Positions 1-5,352 of a stretch of DNA of 21,024 nucleotides are shown here, one piece after another. The DNA is taken from the NCBI GenBank assembly GCA_050945315.1, contig JBMNSS010000030.1, positions 1 through 21,024 on the forward strand, written 5' to 3'. The translations under genes and the position numbers were made by a program. How positions within the stretch are numbered: the first letter of the stretch is position 1; each line of letters starts with the position of its first letter. The notes under the pieces were generated by a model. The model did not search any database and had not been told where the DNA came from. It saw only the letters and a program-made list of their open reading frames with translations. The DNA comes from DTU080 sp050945315. Its GTDB lineage: Bacteria; Bacillota; Limnochordia; DTU080.

Positions 1-99
1 AACGTCAAGGTTCTTCAGGAGCCGTATACGGACCCGTACGTACGGTTCTGTGAGAGGGCCGACGCTGCGCCCGATCAGCGCAGCGTCACCCTACTCGAT
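1..99 (+). other. 3' end of a group II intron (domains V and VI)
   Basis: Positions 19-48 fold as a classic domain V. An 8-bp lower helix starts GAGCCG and closes with CGGTTC, continuing with T25-A42, A26-T41 and a T27-G40 wobble. A two-base AC bulge at 38-39 follows, then an ACG/CGT upper stem (28-30/35-37) and a GACC loop. Domain VI follows: a perfect 10-bp stem 61-70/78-87 with loop 71-77, then the 3' strand CCCTACTCGAT, giving an AY-type 3' end at 98-99. The adenine at 93 is the likely branch point. Any intron-encoded reverse transcriptase and domains I-IV would lie left of the window. The intron is read on the + strand, opposite to hcp. It ends exactly where a second intron appears to begin. 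Confidence 0.85.
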
Positions 100-514
100 T
101 TGCGCGCCCGGCATGGCGCGTTTACTTGGGTTACTTGTTAGTGAGAGTCTCCTGCAGGTCCGATGGGGGGGGAACCGCCAGCCGGACGGCAAGGGGGTGT
201 CCATCGTAAGGTGGGGTCTGAAGGAAGCCGCAGGCAACGTGCTGGCATGACGAACACGAATCGCATAGGAGGCGTCCACGCTGGGTGAGAAACGGACATG
301 GAGGTCCGCCGGCAACGGACGAGGCCCCTGGTGGAATGCAGGAGCCTCACATATGAACGAAGCCTTCAAGAAGTCCTTCTTGTGTGCACTTGGACTCGTG
401 CCGCCGCTCGATTGGCACCGACGTTTTCAGAACACTACATGAACCGCCGTGGTACGGAACCGTATGCCCAGTGGTGTGGGAGGACGGCGGGAGCGATCCC
501 GCCTCCTACCCGAT
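100..514 (+). other. ORF-less, probably inactive group II intron
   Basis: The start reads TTGCG where group II introns have GTGCG, followed by the first domain I stem (103-108/115-120, loop 109-114). The stretch at about 170-280 carries text typical of bacterial group II domain I, including AAGGTGGGGTCTGAAGGAAG and TGACGAACACGAATCGCATA. A domain V starts GAACCGCC at 441 with loop GAAC (457-460). Domain VI has stem 486-492/497-503, a GCGA loop and the end CTACCCGAT at 514. No reverse transcriptase is encoded, and the whole element is only about 415 nt. Domain V has an extra G and at least two mismatched pairs compared with the usual helix, and the first intron base is not G. It is therefore likely a relic or dependent on a protein supplied in trans. 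The downstream exon starts TTGTTG, 23 nt before the end of hcp on the other strand. Confidence 0.8.
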
Positions 515-537
515 TTGTTGTCTGTGTTGACGATCCA

Positions 538-2199
538 TCACTCACCGGCCATCATGGCGGCGATGTCTTCTTTCACGGTGCCGATGGATTTGACATCGAA
601 ATTCTCAACGATTACTTTGGCCACGGCCGGTGACAAGAAAGCGGGCAGTGTCGGGCCAAGACGAATACCCTTTACTCCAAGATAGAGCAGCGCTAACAGG
701 ACGGCTACCGCCTTCTGCTCATACCAAGCGATGTCATAGGACACAGGCAGATCGTTGATGTCATCGAGGCCAAAGATCTCCTTGAGCTTGAGAGCGATCA
801 GGGCCAGTGAGTAGGAGTCATTACATTGCCCGGCATCCAGAACGCGAGGAATACCACCGATGTCACCGAGCTGAAGCTTGTTGTAGCGATACTTGGCGCA
901 GCCGGCAGTCAGAATCACCGTATCGGAGGGGAGCTGCTGTGCCACTTCGGTGTAGTAGCTTCGCGTCCTATGGCGTCCGTCGCAGCCTGCCATGACCACA
1001 AACCTCTTGATCGCTCCGGACTTGACGGCCTCTACTACCTTATCTGCAAGACTGAACACCTGGTTGTGAGCAAATCCGCCGACGATCTTTCCGTTCTCGA
1101 GTGGTGTAGGTGGCGGGCACTGCTTGGCCTTGGCGATGATAGCCGAGAAGTCTTTCTCCCCATCCGGATTCTCCGGAATGTGCGTCGCCCCCTCGTAACC
1201 TACCACTCCCGTCGTGAAAAGACGATCGAGGTACGTGTTATTCTTTCGAGGAGGCACGAGGCAGTTGGTAGTCATGAGGATCGGGCCGTTGAAGGCTTCA
1301 AACTCCTCGTTTTGATGCCACCACGAACCTCCGTAGTTGCCCGCAAGATGCTCGTATTTCTTGAAGGCGGGATAGTAGTGAGCCGGGAGCATTTCGCCAT
1401 GGGTGTATACATCGACACCCGTGCCCTCAGTCTGCTTAAGAAGAGCCTCCAGGTCTTTCAGATCGTGACCGCTGATGAGAATTCCCGGGTTGTTGCGCAC
1501 ACCGATACTCACTTCGCTGATCTCAGGATGGCCGTAGCTGGTTGTATTCGCTTCATCAAGAAGCGCCATAGCAGAGACAGCGGTCTCGCCTGCTCGCATC
1601 ACGAGGTCGATCATTTCATTCGTCGGCAGATCCTTGGTGGTCGAGGCGAGAGCCTCCATCATGAAGTCCTCTATCTCTTCGTTCCGGTATCCCAGCACAG
1701 CGGCGTGTTCCGCATAGGCGGCGATGCCCTTTAGGCCAAGGATCAGAAGTTCTCGCAAAGAACGCACGTCAGAGTCAGAAGTGGCCAACACACCGACCGA
1801 GGTAGCTTTCTCAGCGAACTCAGCGGGATCGTTGGATGACCATGTGGTCGCATCAGGCAAGGCATCGGTGAAATCCGCGCCCGTCTTTTCTTTGTAAACG
1901 GAGAGGAACTTCGAGCGCAGCTGCTCACGAAGCTCGAGGGCTTCGCGGATCAAGGTCACGAAACGCCCATCGTCGAAGTTGGCGTTGGTGATCGTGGCGA
2001 ACAGGGCTTTGTATATGAACAGGCCGGGGGAGCGGTCAGGACTACCCAGTTCTCTCAGCTTTTCTCCGTACACCGATATGCCTTTGAGTACGTGGATCAA
2101 CAGATCTTGAAGGTTGGCGGTGCTGTCTTGTTTTCCGCATACGCCTCTAATCGTACAGCCTGTGTTTCCTACTGTCTCCTGGCATTGAAAACAGAACAT
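538..2199 (-). CDS. hcp: Hybrid cluster protein (hydroxylamine reductase)
   Basis: This 553-residue protein matches the length of class I Hcp. It carries an N-terminal [4Fe-4S] motif (Cys3, Cys6, Cys15, Cys21; C-x2-C-x8-C-x5-C). All eight expected ligands of the hybrid 4Fe-2O-2S cluster are visible: His245, Glu269, Cys313, Cys406, Cys434, Cys459, Glu494 and Lys496. These fall within one or two residues of the known positions in Desulfovibrio Hcp. The family reduces hydroxylamine and NO in vitro and acts in nitrosative-stress defence and protein S-nitrosylation in the cytoplasm of anaerobes. The start was set at the ATG at 2199 rather than 15 codons upstream, because AAAGGAGG lies 6 nt before it and the Cys motif begins at residue 3. 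It is intact, unlike the two genes upstream on the same strand. The stop at 538 lies 23 nt from the end of the group II intron on the opposite strand. Confidence 0.97.
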   Translation of the reverse strand: MFCFQCQETVGNTGCTIRGVCGKQDSTANLQDLLIHVLKGISVYGEKLRELGSPDRSPGLFIYKALFATITNANFDDGRFVTLIREALELREQLRSKFLSVYKEKTGADFTDALPDATTWSSNDPAEFAEKATSVGVLATSDSDVRSLRELLILGLKGIAAYAEHAAVLGYRNEEIEDFMMEALASTTKDLPTNEMIDLVMRAGETAVSAMALLDEANTTSYGHPEISEVSIGVRNNPGILISGHDLKDLEALLKQTEGTGVDVYTHGEMLPAHYYPAFKKYEHLAGNYGGSWWHQNEEFEAFNGPILMTTNCLVPPRKNNTYLDRLFTTGVVGYEGATHIPENPDGEKDFSAIIAKAKQCPPPTPLENGKIVGGFAHNQVFSLADKVVEAVKSGAIKRFVVMAGCDGRHRTRSYYTEVAQQLPSDTVILTAGCAKYRYNKLQLGDIGGIPRVLDAGQCNDSYSLALIALKLKEIFGLDDINDLPVSYDIAWYEQKAVAVLLALLYLGVKGIRLGPTLPAFLSPAVAKVIVENFDVKSIGTVKEDIAAMMAGE

Positions 2200-2240
2200 G
2201 AACGGCCTCCTTTGTTGGATACTTCGGCTACGCAATCCTC

Positions 2241-2474
2241 TCATCTGCTGTCTTCTTGTAACGATTGCCTTTCCGTTGCCACAGCCATGATTTCATTCAG
2301 CTGGCTGAGCATAGGCACTACATCCGAATCATGAAGAGGCGCTACTTCCAGCGTATGGAAAGGAGCTGACGGACAGCCCGCACAGGGCGTCCTGTGTTTG
2401 ACGAATAACCGCATAGTATCCGGGAAACTGTGAATAAGCTCTTAAGCAGTCATCTCAGGACCGATTTTCACCAT
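2241..2474 (-). pseudogene. DUF1858 / Hcp-associated redox disulfide protein with in-frame stop
   Basis: Reading from the ATG at 2474 gives 77 codons interrupted only by a TAA at codon 11 (2442-2444). After the stop the frame reads ELIHSFPDTMRLFVKHRTPC, then AGCPSAPFHTLE, then a helix ending MLSQLNEIM. The Pro-Asp/Glu-Thr, Cys-x2-Cys-Pro and Ala-Pro-Phe-x-Thr-Leu-Glu pattern is that of the 'hybrid cluster protein-associated redox disulfide domain' (TIGR03980/DUF1858), typically about 60-75 residues. Its position 41 nt upstream of hcp on the same strand fits this identity. The initial ATG overlaps the TGA of the upstream reading frame (ATGGTGA), as in a coupled operon. TAA does not encode Sec or Pyl, so this is a nonsense mutation, a sequencing error, or a shortened product reinitiated at the ATG at 2417, which would keep the CxxC but lose the first strand or helix. 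Confidence 0.75.
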
Positions 2475-2835
2475 GGCTCAAGTACAAGCTGATCCCTCGT
2501 GTCGCTCTTTGCGCTACGGCAGAGAACGACCTCTATGTCGCTGGGATCAATACCCTCCAGAAGCCATCAGGGCATGTGAGTCAGTGACGGTGATGCGCTC
2601 GCGTCCCGGCAACGCCCGACCTTTCTTCTCCCAGAAGGCTGAAGGTACGCATCACTGTGTACAAAGACGTGCCCACGTAGTGCGCCGGATTCTCGGACAC
2701 ATTAGGCAGAAGTCGGGAAATGTAGGAGCTCGCTCGAGAACCGTACGCGTTTTCATAGAGAATATCTTCTGGCCTTATCGTGAATAACCTGCCGACTCCT
2801 TGATGTTCGAGAAGGGTGATGGCAGCCAAGAGCGA
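2468..2835 (-). pseudogene. Crp/Fnr-family regulator remnant (HcpR-like), frameshifted
   Basis: Three reading frames on the minus strand join into a Crp-type C-terminal domain. The first frame reads ISRLLPNVSENPAHYVGTSL then YTVMRTFS, matching the 'LGTS..TVSRTxS' helix-turn-helix. A frame change near 2636 continues WEKKGRALPGRERITVTDSH then ALMA, matching the wing and the 'GRERIxVxDxHAL' strand. A second change near 2560 continues LLEGIDPSDIEVVLC and runs to TGA at 2468-2470. The sensor domain is missing: the identifiable sequence fades near 2835, next to the start of the divergent gene at 2867. Crp/Fnr proteins (HcpR group) commonly control hcp, and this relic lies directly upstream of the DUF1858 and hcp genes. 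The family assignment rests on motif recognition, and the left boundary is uncertain. Confidence 0.6.
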
Positions 2836-2866
2836 ACGACTATGGCAAAGAGCCCAGGAGGTAACC

Positions 2867-3571
2867 ATGGTAACGGTTCTTGATGAGATTCCCTTTGTGC
2901 CCGACGCAGCCGATCTGTTGGAGATGCTGGGTATTGATACATCGTCCGATCTCGCGTGTGAAATACGGGCCGTTGTTGTACGGGCCGCATCAGTGGTAAA
3001 GCCCAAAGCGCTGTATGGAGTGGGTTATGTTGAGGAGCGGGGGCGGGATACCGTAACCATCGACGGGGTCGTCTTCACCAGTCGTGTGTTGAGCATGAAC
3101 CTGACAGACGTGTATCGCGTGTTTCCTTTCATAGCCACTTGTGGCCTGGAACTGGACGATCTTCTTGCAGACTACAGCGATGAGCTGTTGCGCTACAGCA
3201 TCGATTGTCTCAAGTCACAGGCTCTAAACGCCGCCCGCCGCCACTTGATAGCTCATGTGAAGTCAAAATACGGCATTGCCGGCTTGTCGTCCATGCATCC
3301 CGGTTCGGGTGATGTTGACGTCTGGCCTATTGAACAGCAAGTGGAGCTTTTTCGTCTGCTGGGCGACGCACCGGCCCGGATTGGCGTGCAACTGAGCGAG
3401 ACTTGTCTTATGCAGCCTAACAAGACCGTCTCCGGCATTTTTTTCCCGTCAGAGAAGGATTTCTACACGTGTCGCTTATGCCGTCGGGACAAATGTCCCG
3501 GTCGTCGCGCTATGTTTGACCCGATGCTTTGGAGGAAAGCACGGGAAGAAGACCTTGAGGCGAATGGATAG
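2867..3571 (+). CDS. Stand-alone MetH activation-domain-like protein
   Basis: This 234-residue cytoplasmic protein resembles the vitamin B12-dependent methionine synthase activation (SAM-binding, reactivation) domain, found here as an independent protein. Key evidence is the C-terminal block with SETCLMQPNKTVSGIF, FPSEKDFYTC and a cysteine group C-x2-C-x4-C-x-GRR. The VSGI-FP-S segment is the counterpart of the MetH SAM-binding segment. The extra cysteines, absent from E. coli MetH, could bind metal or an Fe-S cluster. In MetH the domain supplies the methyl group from SAM to return oxidised cob(II)alamin to service, so a role in corrinoid protein reactivation is likely but inferred. The ATG at 2867 was chosen because AGGAGGT lies 4 nt upstream; an upstream in-frame ATG at 2816 has no such site. 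No methyltransferase or corrinoid protein lies in the window. A hairpin overlaps the stop codon. Confidence 0.85.
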   Translation: MVTVLDEIPFVPDAADLLEMLGIDTSSDLACEIRAVVVRAASVVKPKALYGVGYVEERGRDTVTIDGVVFTSRVLSMNLTDVYRVFPFIATCGLELDDLLADYSDELLRYSIDCLKSQALNAARRHLIAHVKSKYGIAGLSSMHPGSGDVDVWPIEQQVELFRLLGDAPARIGVQLSETCLMQPNKTVSGIFFPSEKDFYTCRLCRRDKCPGRRAMFDPMLWRKAREEDLEANG

Positions 3572-3593
3572 AGGAGCGGAAAAACCGCTCCTC
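3571..3593 (+). terminator. Strong hairpin overlapping the stop codon
   Basis: A perfect 9-bp stem (GAGGAGCGG 3571-3579, CCGCTCCTC 3585-3593) with an AAAAA loop begins on the last base of the stop codon of the MetH-activation gene. No T-run follows (next bases CCGGGAG), so it is an atypical intrinsic terminator or an mRNA 3'-end stabiliser. Confidence 0.5.
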
Positions 3594-3617
3594 CCGGGAG
3601 ATGAGACAACCATCGGA

Positions 3618-3812
3618 CTACCGATAGCTCTGCGGCCACCTTTCGCCTCTTGAGGTCCGTTGATGACGGTTGATCTGACCAAGTGCAGTCAGGCCCAGAA
3701 CCATAGCTTGAAAGCGTCTCGGCATCTGGATCCGTATCAGGGCCTCCTTCAATTCGGCATTGGCATCAATGGCGGCCTGTAGCGCTGTGGGCACCCCGCT
3801 GTTGATCCGCAC
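3618..3812 (-). CDS. Small hypothetical protein (64 residues)
   Basis: I do not recognise a family. The GTG start at 3812 is preferred because GGAGGT sits 6 nt upstream; an in-frame ATG at 3866 would give 82 residues but has no ribosome binding site. From the GTG the product is an Ala/Leu-rich helical segment (ALQAAIDANAELKEALIRIQ) followed by a second helix (RFQAMVLGLTALGQI) and a basic tail (NRHQRTSRGERWPQSYR). There are no signal peptide, cysteines or recognisable catalytic residues. The first helix has the charge pattern of a short coiled coil. It lies convergent to the MetH-activation gene and downstream of the zinc-ribbon gene on the same strand, so the two small genes could be co-transcribed across a gap of about 160 nt. 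Confidence 0.5.
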   Translation of the reverse strand: MRINSGVPTALQAAIDANAELKEALIRIQMPRRFQAMVLGLTALGQINRHQRTSRGERWPQSYR

Positions 3813-3972
3813 TGTTTCACCTCCGGCACTTAGTCTGCCCATACCGGGGCCGGAGGCTTCTGCCATAACGTATGATCAGGTAGCGAGCTATTATCAAGAA
3901 AATCCTGGGCCGCCCGCTCGTTTATTATTTATAAGGTAGGCGGCTCCGTCTGAGGTATGGACCGTGGTCGCG

Positions 3973-4140
3973 TCATTGTTTTCGCCGGCTTAGCAAGCGC
4001 TTGTACCAAGGGACAGAGCTCTTGTCGGGAGTATTACTCTCGGTGGAGGTGGTCTTGGGATTGAGATCGGCTCCACATTTCCTGCAGTTCGAGGCGTGCG
4101 TTTGGTTGAAGGAGTTACAGTCAGGGCACTTAACCGCCAT
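3973..4140 (-). CDS. Small zinc-ribbon protein (55 residues)
   Basis: The reading frame begins MAVKCPDCNSFNQTHASNCR and continues with KCGADLNP. Cys5, Cys8, Cys19 and Cys22 form a CPxC-x10-C-x2-C zinc ribbon. A short Ser/Thr-rich linker and a basic, aromatic tail (SSVPWYKRLLSRRKQ) follow. The start is supported by GGGGGGAG a few bases upstream. Isolated zinc ribbons of this kind are often linked to membrane or larger proteins, but this one ends after the basic tail with no predicted membrane helix. A function cannot be given; nucleic-acid or protein binding is a guess. A perfect TATAAT -10 lies about 60 nt upstream with an inverted repeat over the expected -35 site. It is downstream of the ABC operon on the same strand but separated by about 150 nt. 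Confidence 0.75.
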   Translation of the reverse strand: MAVKCPDCNSFNQTHASNCRKCGADLNPKTTSTESNTPDKSSVPWYKRLLSRRKQ

Positions 4141-4203
4141 TACTCACTCCCCCCTTACTGTTATCAACATTCGGGAACGAGCCAAGATCATAACAGCACT
4201 TGT

Positions 4204-4209
4204 ATTATA
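4204..4209 (-). promoter_or_regulatory. TATAAT -10 box, promoter of the zinc-ribbon gene
   Basis: On the minus strand these bases read TATAAT, 64 nt before the zinc-ribbon start codon. No good TTGACA stands at the -35 distance; an inverted repeat (4224-4240) covers that region, which suggests an activator-dependent or repressed promoter. Confidence 0.45.
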
Positions 4210-4223
4210 CTCTAACATGTGTG

Positions 4224-4240
4224 CCTATTCCACGAATAGG
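4224..4240. promoter_or_regulatory. Inverted repeat, possible operator
   Basis: CCTATTC and GAATAGG (7 bp each) flank a CAC spacer. The repeat overlaps the expected -35 region of the zinc-ribbon promoter. A second perfect 10-bp palindrome, ATTCATGAAT (4241-4250), is adjacent. The first repeat could instead be a weak hairpin behind the ABC operon, but it lacks a T-run. Confidence 0.4.
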
Positions 4241-4290
4241 ATTCATGAATGACCTTTTCTGTGCCGCATCGGTAGGGTAAAGGTCGCGGA

Positions 4291-5352
4291 TTAGGCAGGC
4301 TCTTCAGAAAGCGGGGGAGCATCTGCGTTGGGAGGTTCAATGATGATACGTTGTCCTTCCACGGTCAAGCGGACGCGACTGGGGCCTTGAAGGCCCAGGT
4401 TCTCCACGTACGACAAAGGAAGCTGCAGACGGCCGGCAGAGTCCAGCAACGTATACTGATCGTGAGTAGTCTCTGCCACTCTCCCTTCCGCCAAATCGCG
4501 ACGAACAGCCTCTGTGCTGGTCTTGCCGTCGCGGATTTCTACAAAGCGGTCAACCGCATTGGACATGCTTCGGTCGTGAGTGACCACGACGATGGTAACA
4601 CCGAAAAGGTCGCGTACTTGACGAAAGGCTTGCAGCACCGTTTGTGCGGTACGGGAATCGAGTGATCCGGTGGGTTCATCGGCCAGCAAGACCGAAGGAT
4701 TGTTGGCCAAGGCGATGGCTATGGCCACTCGTTGTTGTTCTCCGCCAGACATATGCACAGGCTTGTGGCGCATGCGCTTTTCAAGCCCTACTGCCGCTAA
4801 CAGTTCCTTGGCTCTGTTGCGATCGAATCTACCAGCCAGAATCATCGGGAGCTCGACATTCTCCAGTGCCGACAGATAGGGAACCAAATTGCGGCTGACA
4901 TTCTGCCAGACGAAACCAACGGTGTCCCTCTTGTACAAGACGCGCGCCCGATTGCTCATGCGCAGCAAATCCCAGCCGGCTACATAGGCGCGGCCGGCGG
5001 TGGGGGTGTCAAGGCCGCCCAGTACATTGAGGAGCGTGGATTTTCCACTGCCGCTACTACCTATGATGGCCATCAATTCCCCGCGTTTGATCTCCAGATC
5101 CAAGCCCTGCAGAGCGAAGACCTCGAGATCCTCGATCTTGTAGATCTTCACCAGATTCTGGCAGACGATAAAGGGCTCACCGATGGCGGCATCGGCAGTT
5201 GTAGGATTGGGAGGCGGGCCGGCAGGGTCTTCATCTTCCAAGTGTTGCAGGCCGATCTGCTCAGTGTCTGTGGTCAGATCCGCCGTCGAAGCTTTCGAGT
5301 GTGGGTGGCTTCGACTACGCCATCTTCTAGGTATCAAGCCTCTCCGGGACAC
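4291..5352 (-). CDS. ABC transporter ATPase with C-terminal AbrB-like domain
   Basis: This 353-residue protein is a MacB/LolD-type ATPase. It has Walker A GSSGSGKST (98-106), Q-loop at Gln150, signature MSGGEQQR (201-208), Walker B LLADEPTG (222-229) and switch His259. The first ~58 residues are a basic, then acidic/Pro-rich extension not needed for ATPase function. After the ATPase, residues 299-340 form an AbrB/MazE-like swapped-hairpin segment (YTLLDSAGRLQLPLSYVENL then G, with RVRLTVEGQRIIIEP). This is normally a DNA-binding or dimerisation module, so here it may dimerise the ATPase or link transport to regulation (inference). The GTG start directly follows the TAA of the permease gene, with GGGGAGG 8 nt upstream, implying translational coupling. 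It is the last gene of the operon and the second ATPase, probably pairing with the two-module permease. Confidence 0.9.
   Translation of the reverse strand: MSRRGLIPRRWRSRSHPHSKASTADLTTDTEQIGLQHLEDEDPAGPPPNPTTADAAIGEPFIVCQNLVKIYKIEDLEVFALQGLDLEIKRGELMAIIGSSGSGKSTLLNVLGGLDTPTAGRAYVAGWDLLRMSNRARVLYKRDTVGFVWQNVSRNLVPYLSALENVELPMILAGRFDRNRAKELLAAVGLEKRMRHKPVHMSGGEQQRVAIAIALANNPSVLLADEPTGSLDSRTAQTVLQAFRQVRDLFGVTIVVVTHDRSMSNAVDRFVEIRDGKTSTEAVRRDLAEGRVAETTHDQYTLLDSAGRLQLPLSYVENLGLQGPSRVRLTVEGQRIIIEPPNADAPPLSEEPA

Noticed and set aside
826..1734. 302-residue plus-strand reading frame
   Set aside because: Shadow of hcp, whose family motifs on the minus strand are unambiguous.
2442..2444. Recoded stop (selenocysteine or pyrrolysine) in the DUF1858 gene
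   Set aside because: The codon is TAA, which is not used for either residue, and no SECIS-like hairpin was looked for on that basis.
2473..2787. Plus-strand 104-residue reading frame
   Set aside because: It lies antisense to the regulator and DUF1858 remnants, has no ribosome site and no recognisable pattern.
2581..3006. Intact 141-residue minus-strand gene
   Set aside because: Its N-terminal third is antisense to the MetH-activation gene. Only the HTH part looks coding, and the match continues in other frames, so it is a pseudogene fragment.
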